NCBI GenBank assembly: GCA_050084985.1
Contig: JBITNC010000002.1
Location: forward strand, 13,640,001-13,704,000
DNA length: 64,000 bases
Direction of reading: 5' to 3'
From: Nageia nagi
Taxonomy: Eukaryota; Pinophyta
The notes under the pieces were generated by a model, which saw nothing but the letters and a program-made list of their open reading frames with translations, was not told the origin of the DNA and made no database searches. Made by a program: the position numbers and the translations under genes. This document shows positions 1 through 11,959 of this stretch, piece after piece; position 1 is the stretch's first letter; each line of letters starts with the position of its first letter.

Positions 1-48
1 TGCACTCTCTGATATGCTATACTCATTCTTATTTCTCCATGGCCACAG

Positions 49-685
49 AAATGCGGGAGATCAATTCGAACCTCTCACAAACACAGGTATATACAAAACT
101 GTCGCTGTATTCGTGTTGTTTATTGTAAACCCTTTCTCTAAACTTGTGAAAGCAATCATTTAAGCAGCCCGCGCAAGGGAAGGCATACCAAAGAGCGCCA
201 AGGGGGAAATCTCGGGTTGCAACAGGAAACGGGAGCTGCCGAGCTCAGGTCGGTTCGAAAAGACCTTCAAATCAAAGGAGGAGGAGGATTTAGGTCTGTT
301 TACAGTCAAGACTAAAACAATGGACTGCCCAACAAAATGCGACACCATCCAACATACTAATGCAGCAAGAAGAGATTACAGTGATGCCAACAGCAACCAG
401 ACTGCATTCCAAAACGATAACCCAAAACGGAAAACCAAAGCGGTTATCAGCGATAAGGATGACGATAATAATCATGGCGGTAATCGTTGTAAGAGGAGAA
501 ACGGAAGAGGGTGGCGGTGTTCTAAGCGGACTCTTGTTGGATATTCGCTGTGCGAGCACCATCTGGGCAAGTCCAGATTTAAAAGTATTAACAGCAGCAA
601 GGGTCTAGTTCCAACAACTAGTAAAGGTAGCAAATTCAAAGAATTGCATCTTATACACGCTGCTTCATGTAAAGTTGATATTTAA
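49..685 (+). CDS. WRC-domain protein, 3' end of gene (copy 1)
   Basis: This is the end of a plant WRC-motif gene whose first exons lie before the window. I place exon 3 at 49-86 (after CCACAG, before GTATAT) and exon 4 at 168-685, separated by an 81-nt intron that ends TTTAAGCAG. Exon 3 encodes NAGDQFEPLTNT, matching NPEDKFKQVEYK in copy 3. Exon 4 opens at the same phase as copy 3 and runs without a stop to TAA at 683-685. The motif CKRRNGRGWRC...C.EHH spans 488-562 and keeps the WRC spacing C-x9-C-x10-C-x2-H. The surrounding basic residues (NPKRKTK before it) could act as a nuclear signal. Known WRC proteins are plant nuclear proteins and the motif is thought to bind DNA or mediate protein contacts. 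No QLQ domain is visible, so it is not shown to be a growth-regulating factor. An in-frame TAA at 161-163 would end translation if the intron were kept. Assignment of the motif is firm; the function is inferred. Confidence 0.85.
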
Positions 686-937
686 CACTAGAAAATTCTT
701 AGTCAAAAAGTTCATTTGTAGAGAATTTGAAGCTGTAAAATACAATATGGATATCATTTGTTACAGTACATATTGTAATGTTAGAGTAGTATTTTTCTAA
801 TCGTTGCTTAACCATATTGCAGTGTGTATCATCTGATTGATTTAAATTAAGTACATTTCTCATAGAAATTCTCACCTTACAGTTTGATAATGTTTTATTT
901 TTGTCTGCAAGACAGCATTTTGGGTGAGTTCCAATTC

Positions 938-943
938 AATAAA
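938..943 (+). terminator. candidate poly(A) signal of WRC copy 1
   Basis: AATAAA lies about 250 bases after the TAA of WRC copy 1. The sequence between, including GAAGCTGTAAAATAC near 728, resembles the minus-strand 3' flank of copy 3 (around 16670), which suggests shared 3' UTR sequence. The cleavage site is not determined. Confidence 0.4.
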
Positions 944-2029
944 CCGACATTTTAGATGATGAGATGCACTTCAACAATCCTCCAATGTCTGTTAGTTGTG
1001 AAGGTGATATCCATTCTGACTGGACAGTAGACTTCCAAGATTCGAACTTGTAACCTTATATTCGGACAAATATGTCAAGAACATGAGAAACTCAAGCTTA
1101 TTAGCTAAGTATATATTCTTGTGACCATTCTGAAACATTAAAAAAAAAGGGTTGGATAGTTGAAGCTCTGCGTTGATTATGTTTTTCATTCAAACCACTT
1201 AAGCAATAGACAAACATGTCAAGTTCATAGGAATCTCAGGCATCTTACAACAGAAACATACAAGAATCTCGAGCTGTAAAATATAATTTCAAAATATGAA
1301 CATATAGATTATCGATCACAAGTTTGGCAACACTGCATGCTTTATACTTTCAGTCAGAGATAAGGGTAATTTGAAGGGTTCATTGGTTTATTAAATTTTC
1401 AATTAGGTTTTGTCAAGATCTTGTAGAATTACCACATAAAAGATAAACTGTTCTACACCAAAAACATTGATTTCACTAGTAAGTTTGGCCATTCCGATGA
1501 TGTTCATGTGCTTACATTTTACAGTTGGTTAGTTCATTTTAAATATTGCATAAGATATAATTTTAGAAATACTATCATTTTTTTCTAACCAATATAAATA
1601 TTATTAATATAGTATTTGTTACCATATAAATCTTTATATTTATCTATATATATATAATTAATATGGTATTTAAAATCCTTCACACGATCAAGATATGTAC
1701 ATCTTAAAAAGTGGAGATCAACAATACCAAGACAATTATATCATTGAATTATAAACTTTAAAAAAACCATCAAATTGATATATATCTATATAACATTTCC
1801 TAGAAAACAATTCATTCAATCAAACTCAAATATCTCATATAACAACACTTCTTATACAGCAGTCAACTTTTTATAGAGTATTTTTATTTTCTATTTTTTT
1901 TTAAACTTTAAACTATTCAACTTAGAATGATATAATAATACAATTTAAATTATATTTTTATCATATTATAATTAATAATATGAATTATAAAAAAAATATA
2001 TAGTACATGTTTAAAGAAGATATAGACAC
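944..2029. other. AT-rich flank, no gene seen
   Basis: This stretch follows the WRC copy 1 transcript. It becomes strongly AT-rich after 1540, with long A and T runs, and I see no conserved reading frame, RNA gene or transposon end in it. A second GAGCTGTAAAATATAA near 1269 resembles the 3' UTR segment near 728 and may be a small duplication. Confidence 0.4.
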
Positions 2030-2246
2030 TAATTCAACTCTTTTTTTTTTTGTATGAAGAAGACAATGTTCTTACACAATGAAGGTTTGCAGGGAATTAA
2101 CACCCGCCATTTATTACATTAGTCATATCCACTTGCAAGTAAGGGGGTGAGATTTGAACATGGGGTCTCCCGTGAACAACTCGAGAGATTTCAACTACCC
2201 CTCTCACCAACTCCCCTACACTTGCTGGATAATTCAACTCTTTTTT
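2030..2246. repeat. 17-bp target-site duplication flanking a SINE
   Basis: The identical 17-mer TAATTCAACTCTTTTTT occurs at 2030-2046 and 2230-2246, exactly 200 bases apart, bracketing the SINE. A long, T-rich direct repeat of this kind is the usual mark of LINE-driven insertion. The T run of the left copy merges with the reversed poly(A) tail, so its inner border is uncertain by a few bases. Confidence 0.75.
2047..2229 (-). mobile_element. tRNA-type SINE insertion
   Basis: Read on the minus strand, this 183-bp unit starts TCCAGCAAGTGTAGGGGAG. It has an A-box-like TGGTGAGAGG, then a B-box-like ATGTTCAAATCTC similar to a tRNA T-arm, and ends in a run of A (T run at 2047-2051 plus part of the duplication). 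It is flanked by a 17-bp target duplication. Base composition is clearly less AT-rich than its surroundings. These traits fit a non-autonomous SINE transcribed by RNA polymerase III and copied by a LINE machinery. I do not know the family name. The box assignments are by eye and somewhat degenerate; the flanking duplication is the strongest evidence. Confidence 0.72.
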
Positions 2247-2929
2247 CTAAAAATGTTTTTATTGTTTTTATTTTTAAGTTGAAAAATATTTAAAAATGTA
2301 TATACTAGTTTTGATATATCTCTTTATATATATTAAAAAAATGTCAAGAGGTATTATTTTTTAGGTGTAATTTATTATATTTAATATGTGTTTTATATAC
2401 TTTTCTTAAAAATATGATATTTATATTATTTTTAAATTTTATTTCTGAAATCAATTATTTTTTTTTAAATAATAAAATTGATTTTTTTTAAAAATATTGA
2501 AGCTTATGTTTAGACTCACATATGACATTTTGGTTCTCCACTCCATCCCCTATTGCAGCTATAGAATGCCTTTTGGCTTAAAAAAAATATTTTTTAATAT
2601 ATTATTGACAATATGAATTATGCTAGTACAATGAATAATAATGGAGATAGTTTGAATATGTTTCGAAATAATATTTGAATTATTATTATTTTTGGTCAAG
2701 ACCAAAAAAAAGTCACTTGGTAAATTGAAAGGTACCTAAAACCTTGTTATTACAAATTTGTAATAGTATCGGCAACATCTTGCCATTGTTTATTTTGTAC
2801 AAAATAAGATGTACATTCAATAATCTACATGGTATCCACAAAATTGGATCCTGTTTTATACCTTCCCTAATGAAAAGCTCTTCGACCTTAGTAATTCACC
2901 TACAAAAATCATAGCATTTGAATCAAAGG
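2247..2929. other. AT-rich spacer between SINE and LINE relic
   Basis: Low-complexity A/T sequence without a recognisable gene. The part nearest the LINE relic may belong to its decayed 3' portion, but no motif supports that. Confidence 0.35.
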
Positions 2930-4215
2930 TCTTCTATGGAAACCTCATTTCTTTCCTTGTTTCAGGAGAAACCCTCTTCCAAAACCATCAATTGTTGTTT
3001 GTTGCTATCTACAACATCTCTAGCGGTTTCTTTTTCTTTAATCTCTTCTTCACTCGGAAACCCAACATGCCTTTGTCCAATATCCAGCTTTTTTGAAATG
3101 CTCCTTGTGATTCTATGACTACCTCTAAGGCTTGGAGTTTCTTCAAAATATATGGGTTTTTTGAACAAATGTTTTACTTTCTTTTTTATGATTCACTTCT
3201 TTCCATCTATCATTCTATGTTTGTAATTCCTTATCACTTTCCATATGATCTTCATTTCTTGTACTTTCTTCTACCATAACAGAATCAGAGGTCCTTCCTT
3301 CCTCTACGATCACTAGAACAGGGGTAGATACATCACTATTGAGACATTCTTCATTTAATGAAGTTGGGATAGGTACATTGTCTTCCTGATCATTGTTGAT
3401 CACATTCACATTTGGTCATTCATTAATACTATTATGATTATGTACCTTTCTTACTTTTGGACATCATTCCTTCTATGCATGACATGAACTATTATTGTGT
3501 CCTACCTAATTGCATATTGAGAAAAGGTAATTATTCCTTTTGAATTGTAGCTCCTATACTCATTCCCCTAATTTTGATTCCAATGTTGTTATTTTTCATA
3601 ATTTGACCCCGAATTCAACCATAGCATATAATCTTTGCCATTATACGTCTAGTTTGAGCTTTTGTTACATCATTAGTAGTAATAAATTTACCGAAGGACC
3701 CAACTATTCCTTCGAACACTTTCTAGTGCCAAAATTCGAAAGGAAGGTTTGAGAGCTCACTCAAATTAGGGCACTCATGATTTTGGCTTTTGTTAGGTTG
3801 AAACCTGGCTGCCATTTTTTGAAGAATAAACCTCTATTTCCAAAAAACTAAGTATTGATCAAAACATGGCCACGATATTCATCATTCTAAAAATGAACAT
3901 GAGATAATCATTAGACATTACAAATACTTCCACATTACCTTTGATTTTCCATTTAAGTTTTACCCATTTACAAATTGAATCAATATTAGGGTGATCATCA
4001 TGAAGTCTACTTACCAAATTGAATTTTTCCATGTCTATAGATTGTTTGATAATGGTGTTTGGCACTTTAATACATATCTTTTCTCCTCTTCTTTTTGCCT
4101 CCATATGGGGGGATGTATCAATTGTAGCCTCTTAAGAGAAGAGGCTATACCATGATTTCTTAGTTGACTCCATAGCTCATTGCAGCAATGTTCAAGAGAT
4201 CCACAACAAGTGCCC
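2930..4215 (-). pseudogene. LINE (L1-type) ORF1 relic, DUF4283 and zinc knuckle
   Basis: On the minus strand, 4104-3859 encodes a stretch ending WVKLKWKIKGNVEVFVMSN, the pattern of the DUF4283 domain of plant L1-type ORF1 proteins. It continues with frame changes through pieces such as KKWQPGFNLTKAK and FGKFITTNDVTKAQ at about 3830-3640, which fit the second half of that domain. Near 3523-3482 a CCHC-like knuckle remains (C-x4-H-x4-C, GHNNSSC), with its first Cys apparently changed to Phe and a stop inside it. The 3409-2930 part is hydrophilic and charged, as in ORF1 tails. Several stops and at least two frame changes make it non-functional. ORF1 proteins bind LINE RNA. No ORF2 reverse transcriptase is seen next to it, so the element is truncated. 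Confidence 0.65.
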
Positions 4216-4229
4216 ACACAAAATCATGA

Positions 4230-7200
4230 TTTTATTAATGTACGACTCTAAATATTTTTATTTTATCAATGTACAACCCTAAATATTTTTATTTTAGAAT
4301 AAATTTTATTTATATTTGAATTATTATTATTAATCAAATAAATTAAAGGTGGGGTTTGAAAGAAGGGATCCTAAAACCTACCTTTATAGCTTTTTAATGC
4401 AAGATCTTAAAAATATGTTGCAAGATTTACATAAAAGTGCTTGACATAAGTGTGGAATCTAACTTTGATATTTTAGATGAGACTTCCAATTAGAGCTATT
4501 GATATTTCAATTTTAGTTTGAGAGCATCATTACATATCTTCATCTTATTCCTCAAAGTTGTGAGTGGAGATTATTCTATTAGACAATATTTTTATGGTCT
4601 CTACCCATTGAATATCTTTATGTGGCCTCTATAAATTTAATAAAATCCATTTTGATATAGGATCTTGGAAAATTTCTTTCTTTCTTTCTTTCTAAAGGTT
4701 TTGATAGATGTGTAAGATGGTAAATCTCCATACTATCTTTAGAAAAAAATTTGTAGAGTTAAGATGCTATTGAGTGATCAACTCATACATGTCATTGTAT
4801 TTTATTTTAAAAATAGATTATTAATTATCATCTAAGATATTGATGTAAAATTGTATTTTATATAATAAATTTTAAAAAATATGTATATACCATCTTTAAG
4901 AAAGATAATTTATTTATCATTTTTATTAAAAAATATCCAAATAAAAATATTATAGTTTTAATAGAAGATTAATAAACTATAGTCAATATTTCAAATATTA
5001 ATTTGTATCATCCTTATACAATGGTTTTAAAATTTGACCATGACACACAACCATTCCATTAAATTTTTGTTATTTGATCTAGAAAAACTAATTACCTCCT
5101 ATTTATTTGCAATCACCTTTTTCAAAATAAATTAATATGTACATATATTTTCCAATACATTTAAGGTATATAATAATTTATATAATTGATATTTCTTTTT
5201 TTTTGAGAATTTTTACATCAAATCTTAAAAACAAGGTTTCCACATTAATGAATTATTAGTAATAATTTTTTTTAATATATTTTTATTATCTTATTCCATA
5301 TAATAACATTAAACCTATTATTTTAATGGAAAAACTTAATAAAAATAAATCAACACATAAAATATAAAATATATGTTAAACTTAACCTACTTTATTTTTA
5401 GATGCATTAATGGAATGATGAATAATATTTTTTTTCAAAATATTTTTAGAAATATAAATAAAAATCTATTTAAAATTGTATAATATGCTGATATGATTCT
5501 CAAGTTAATACCAACCTTATATCTAGTAAATTAATGATATACAAAAATTTTCCTTCTTTAATATGGATATGTTTAGATGATAAATACGTATGATCTTCAT
5601 ATGTCATGAACCTTAATGCATTCATACTATTTTTTTTCAATTCATTCACCTATCTCAACCAAACCATTCATCTTAACTTACATTACTAATGATTAATTTG
5701 AAATATTCAACTAAATCTTCCAAAAAAAAGTCATTGTCTAACATGCTCAAAATAAATCCATCACAATAAATTCATTATAATAAGTCACAAGTGGTCTATC
5801 ATTTTCCTTATTATTCTTCTTAATTCATATTCTAAGGCTCACAATATCCATATTTTATATATAGTTACACATATTTATAGTACCATTATAACTTATTTTG
5901 CTCATAAATGTTAAGATTTTGTGTTGTATATAACTCTTTTGAAAATAAAGAACAATCTTAATTAGAATTCAAATTATCTTAGATAATATTCATCTTCATT
6001 ATAAATCCTTTTGTCCTAACTTATTCATAGTATATATTTCACTGCATGAAGTAGAATTTCATGAAATTTAGTTCTTTATGAGACTTTATAACAAAATCAT
6101 ATCTAAATTAATCATGGATTCTACAACCTTACTCAATCATCTTCATGCACCTCTAAAATCTTAAGAATTAAATTTGGCATGTATATGTAATTAGTATTAA
6201 AATTAAATATTTATAAGATTTTTAATATTATTGATGATGTTATAATCATATGACAAAAGTGTTATCTTATGATTCCATGATATGTCTCAATAAGAAAATA
6301 CATTCTTATTCATATGAAAAAAATAATTTTATTTTTGGAGAATAATTTTGTGTGTCAACTTCAATGTTTAAAAGAATAAAGTTAATTTATTGAAATTGAA
6401 TACTTTAATATAAAATAGATGAAAACACAAAAATTAAATTTTTAAACCATTAAAATGAGCATATGTCTTGTAACTAAATCCAATACAAGTCATATTTCAA
6501 GAAAAGATTAATAAATAAGTTTCAATGATGCTAAAATTTCAATGACTTATCCTACATAAAATAATATTAAATAATATTTTTTAGTAAAAAATTATACATC
6601 TAAGATATAAAATAAAGGTACATCATTTTAACACTTGAAAAATTGATCAATGCTTAATCATTTTCTAAAATATCAAAAGAAATTAGAAGGGTAAAATTAA
6701 TTAAATTTAGACATTAAATTTAATAAATAATAATAATTAGTGATTTTGGTTTATATTAATAGTATAAAATAACTCATTCAAAACATCTACATCATTATTA
6801 GGGATTTAATAAGATAGACTCCTCATGATGTATTGTATTATTATAAAAATCTAGATCTCTTCTCCATATGAAAATATGACCAATTTAATGTTATACCTTG
6901 TTAATTAATGCTTAAATATTTTTCCTTAATAATTTCATAATTAAATAATACATTCTTAATTGTATGCATAAGTTGAATTTGTATATATACCATTAAGTTT
7001 ATATTTTTAAAGGGAATCATGGCATATTTTTATCTATATTAAGTACTTTTATGTCTATATGAATCTTATATTACTAGTTTGTAACTATTTTTAATGTTAT
7101 TTTGAGTATGATAAAATTATGGCATGATTTGGTTATGATTATACTATGGTTTTGTACCTATCAATGTAAGGCCTATAAATTCAAAATATGTTTCTCTAAT

Positions 7201-9514
7201 TATTCTACCTAAGTTTGATTATTTATACAAGATTTTAGTATACTTCTATGTGGCCTTTAATACCTTTTTAAATAAATTAAAAGAGGCTAGAAGTTCATAT
7301 ATATTGATGATATAGGTACTTGTATTTAAGTCAAAGTTGATATTATCGAATATTGTCATAAACTTCTCTTCTATTATTTTAATTGATCCTTAAATTTTAT
7401 GTAACTTTTCAACTTTTTCAAAACCATTCTAGTTACTCAAGAATTTCATTCTGAAGGGAATTTACTCATTATCTTTTATGTTGCATACTAAGAGTTGATA
7501 CATCTTAAATTGTGATCCATATATATTATAAGTATAAATAGTTCTATTGAGCCATCTATGAAAAGTAGATGTGATATATGAATAGATGGTATCCCAAGAA
7601 ACAAGTTGTATAGTAAAGGTTTTGTAATACTATAAAATGTAGTGTTAGCTATTACAAGAGATAGTTCAAAATGGAAAGTAATCATACCTTTAGAATATCT
7701 TCATTAATAATCAAATTCTTTAGTGATCATAAAACTCTTCTTTATTTCAAGACTCTTACATAAAGATATCTTTCTTGAGAAATAAAGTGGATTCTTTCCT
7801 TTTGTTATGACATATATATCATTATTTATAATGACCATATCATAAATTTCATGGAATGAGACTAAATTATAAATATTATTAACTTGAACCTCATCTAAAT
7901 TATAGCATTTTTTATCATCCAAATTTTGAATTATTTTTTCAATTCCTTACATACATATGTAGAATGACCATCAACTCTATAGTAATTTTAATAAAAATTA
8001 GGCTTGAACCATCTCAAATATTCATTGTTATTGAACTAAATATTTTAAAGGGGAAAATGAGCCAAGTTATTGATAAGGAGGTCTTATAAAAAATTACTTT
8101 GGAGGATAACAAAATCTTATATCTTATTGATTATTATACTAAATGATTAATTTACTAAGATTCCTATCACCTGTGTACCTATGGTAACAAATTCACATTA
8201 TATTTTGTTCATTCTTCTCAGTAAATGATTCACTATTACTTGTATTAGAAGATAAATAATTCAATTGATCTACTTGTAATGGAATCTTTTATACATGTAA
8301 GCTTCATTAAAAATTTGAGCAAAAGATAAATTAAAATTGGGTATGAATGTAATTTCAATAAAATAAGGAATTTTTATCAAAATAAATGCTCGAATGTCCA
8401 ATGCATATAATGCCTTATGTATTTGATTGAAAATTATTGAAACCTAATAATATAATATTTAAGTTATCAATTAACCTTTTTCCTAATGCAATATAAATCA
8501 ACAAGAGTTAACTTCTCTCTTACTCTATATTTGAAGTTTCTTAATGAAAGGTTTAAAAAGTTAAGAAAAAAATTATGTACTAGTTCATAAAATCAATATA
8601 GGAAAAGTTTGATAAGCCTTGGAAATAACTAAAATATATATATATTTGAAAAACTAATGGAAATAGTAGGACTCTTGAAATTATTTTACATAAAATTAAT
8701 CTAATCTTGAAACTAAGCTAATTTTATCAAATATGAGGGTATGATGATAGATATTTTTTTATAAATAATAAAAAGAAATACAAGCATAAATAAATATTGA
8801 ATGATAGTCTCTCTAACTCTGTTAGGAAAGCTTTAGGGAGGCTTAGATTTGGATTCTCACTCTAACTCATGGGGGACATCCAAAAATCTTAGAGAAAATT
8901 GCAAATGTAATAGAGGCTATGTTCAAGTCTTTGAAGATCTTTATAGAATATATACCCCTTAATCATGACTTCTCAAACTAGAACAACCCCATAAGAGATT
9001 TTTCATTGAATAAAAAAAAATGGATGATAAATAAAATGATAGTTTAGTATCTACATAAGACTGAAAATTATGATAAATTATTATTTACATATTACAATGC
9101 ATAATTCTAAGTTTTGAATAATTATTGTATGCTTGAGTGAATTAAGTGTGCTCCTAACAAATTGTAGTATGATCTAACAAAACAACACTAAAATTTTCTA
9201 TGTATATTTTTAATGTCTACATGATTTTTTATAAATGTATGATCTGCACATACTTGATTCACTTTTGAAGGATAAACTTTCTTGGATAAAATTTCAACAT
9301 CACATATAAATTTGTAGAAAGTAAAACTATAAAAAATGCATGATATTTTATAACATTAATCATACTTATTAATATACCCATGCCATAGAAAGATATATTA
9401 TAATTCTATAAAAAATATATCTTTGTTCGTATCATTATTTTTTGCAGTATATTTGTATATCTAAAAACTTAGAATCTAGGACATCCTCATACGGATTCTT
9501 TTTTGTAGTTTTGA
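4230..9514. other. long AT-rich intergenic stretch
   Basis: Apart from the TTTC microsatellite I find no conserved coding frame, RNA gene or LTR end in this 5.3 kb. Reading frames present are short and of A/T-driven composition. It may contain transposon sequence too old to recognise by eye. Confidence 0.4.
4673..4693. repeat. (TTTC)n microsatellite
   Basis: Five consecutive TTTC units plus one base lie in AT-rich sequence. No gene is near. Confidence 0.85.
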
Positions 9515-11315
9515 TCTTCTGATACGTTGTTTCCGCTATTACGCCGAATGAGAATCCACGAAAAGAGTTTCTTCTTCAAATGTTGGCGGCCGCAAGCCAA
9601 GACGAAGACCGAGATTTTCAAGTGCGGGTCATGGAATTTCTGAAAGTGGGGTGAACAGCGTTGTATGCACAGTTGGAGGAATGCACGCAGGCGATTCAAA
9701 GGTTATAGCGATGCAGTCAAAGTATGTTTCAAATCTCGCAAGTACCACTTATTGATCACGGATTTCGTGCTCTAATATGTTGAAAGGTAACTAAGTCTGG
9801 AGCCTCGAGCTAGTCCTCATGGCCCAGTACAGTATATCATACTCCTCTTCCTCCTTAAGAGTTGGCCCTAATTATTGGGTTGCAACTTACAAAGTATTCT
9901 AAAATATTTTTTTAGACGTTGGAGTTCTGAGATAGGATAAATAAACCAAAGTTGTTGCTCTTCGAGAGGAAGGAAAGATATCATGGATTTTGTGCTTCTT
10001 TGGCATGCAGCGGGTGTGCCACAAACAAGAATCAGTATCTGCACGACGCCCAATTAAATCAATTCTAATTATCAGGAATTATGTACACAAACGTATCATT
10101 CTAGAATGCATAATTGTACACTGGAAATTACAGTACATGAAGTCGATCTGGCTTTAGAAATTCTGCAGATTTTTTTTTTTGTGTGTTTGAAAACTAAGCA
10201 AAGCAGACATGAAGAGCTCATGAGCCGATTTTGTCGGGCTTTGGCTTCGTATATTCTTCAATCCTGGTAATTATTCCATAAACATTTGAAGTACAAGTGC
10301 GAGACCATTATCCTTGCTTTTCAATCCCAAAAGAATATTGTTTAATATGCAAAGAAGAGATTAATATCCACCCTATAAATGACCCACAGACTCGTGGAGA
10401 GGCAAAAGCAACTCACTAAGAAAGCTATGTCGGGTATCCTGATGAAATATAAGAATATCTACAGCCCGCGAACATCTTATCTGCAAGACAAAAAAAAGTT
10501 ATTTGGATATATTAATGGGTTTGCTGGTTTTCGGTGGATGGGTCATATTGCACTCTTAACATATTGCGTGTTGTCTGGATTGTGCAGGTTGGTGGGGAGG
10601 CTATAAGTTCAATTACAGACGGAATGGGATTATGAGGTAGTCCCCACGGCATTGGTTTTTTACTCGTTTATTATTCAACTCATGATTCGACCAGCATTTG
10701 CGGATATACACGGCATTTAGATTTTAAAATTACCGGTGCCTTTCTTCCTCACTGAAGAACTGGGGAAGAAGATAAATTAAAACCCCTCAATCTCGTAAGG
10801 AAAGGTCAATATTAAACTCTTATTTTTCATGATTACTGTTACTATTAGACCAACGACGACTTGCAGCATACTCCTCACACATGAAATTCATGCAGCGTGT
10901 GAATGGGAACCCATTTCAAGTAACATCAAAGAAAGAGATCTCAGGTCTATACACTGAAACCGGACTTGCTAAAATCAGGCTGTTTAGAAAAGTCAATTGA
11001 GAGAAGGCAAGATTCAGGAACGCGTAATCTCAGGAAGAAGCAAAAGAAAACTTTCGTGGGCCGCCCTAAATGTTCAACGCCGTTCAACATACTATTGGTG
11101 GAACAAAAGATGACACCAAGTGCAACTGCGACGAGACTGGATTCCACAACAGACTCTTTCCGGGTATTTTCTGTTGGAGTACCATTGGGGGAAGTCCAAA
11201 TGAAAAAATATCAATGCCAGAAATGGTACAGTTACACTTGAGGAAATAACAGGGAAAGCAAATGTAAAGCATTGCAACCTGGTGCGTCTTCTGAGGTTGA
11301 GTTTCACCGAGAGCA
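9515..11315 (+). pseudogene. WRC gene pseudogene (copy 2)
   Basis: This is a decayed relative of copy 3, recognised exon by exon at nucleotide level. Exon 1 remains at about 9515-9721 (shared GAGTTTCTTCTTC, GGGTCATGGAAT, then GCAGTCAAAGTATG at the donor). Exon 2 is at about 10588-10636 (TTGTGCAG acceptor, ATTACAGACGG, TATGAG|GTAGTCCCC donor) and is about 8 nt longer than in copy 3, which shifts the frame. Exon 3 is probably at about 10894-10930. Exon 4 is at about 10940-11315. In exon 4 some 110 nt are missing, including the first half of the WRC motif. The remaining half reads TATTTTCTGTTGGAGTACCATTGGGGG: the third motif Cys has become Leu, and TGA follows at the AAATGA. The end (GGGAAAGCAAATGTAAAG...) matches the family C-terminus. 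Introns are kept, so it arose by DNA duplication, not by retroposition. Confidence 0.82.
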
Positions 11316-11688
11316 TTGATTTTTCCAACTCTGAGAATCAATTTCAACGAGCTGGGGCGGGTTGGAAATTGAGAGCATGAATAATTGCAACGCATAGAGA
11401 TGTAACGATGAAGATTCTAATCGAGGATAGTTCTCAACATATTAAAAAAAGGGAGGTTTTGATACCCTAATATTGAAACACAAGCAAATCTAGAAATAGA
11501 AAACAGAGATTATATATTAATCAAGAGATAACCTTCTTGAACAAGATATTTGAATCAAAGCTATTCTTAATTTTAAGATGATATTTAATCAAAGTTGGAG
11601 TATTTTCTATTTTGAGATGATCATCAAGTCTTGTCATTGGTTTATTTAAGACCTGTAATATATAGAAAAGTCATTCTTTCTCCTTGAT

Positions 11689-11958
11689 AGTAATATCATT
11701 CAGTGCAACTATTTAATTCAATATTCAAGGTGATTCCTTGAATAATAAACAATTTAATTTTGTTTGAAAAGAATGTATTTAATATGGAGTTATTGATGCA
11801 TTTTTTTTTATAGATAATAAAATAGTAATATCATTCAGTGTAATTATTTAATTCAATATGAAAGGTGATTCCTTGAATAATAAATAATTTAACTTTGTTT
11901 GAAAAGAATGTATTTAATATGGAGTTATTGATGCATTTTTTTTGATAGATAATAAAAT
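11689..11958. repeat. 135-bp tandem duplication
   Basis: Two adjacent copies (about 11689-11823 and 11824-11958) share long identical stretches, for example GGTGATTCCTTGAATAATAA and GAAAAGAATGTATTTAATA. They differ at a handful of positions. No coding role is apparent. Confidence 0.85.
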
Positions 11959-11959
11959 T

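Noticed and set aside
160-562. Minus-strand frames over WRC copy 1
   Set aside because: They are antisense to the conserved exon 4 and have no recognisable domain.
1000-1060. GATTCGAACTTG near 1038 as a tRNA gene or second SINE B box
   Set aside because: No matching A box, cloverleaf arms or flanking duplication could be found.
10966-11241. Plus-strand 91-codon frame
   Set aside because: It runs through the WRC pseudogene out of the ancestral frame; homology shows it is decayed exon 4, not a new gene.
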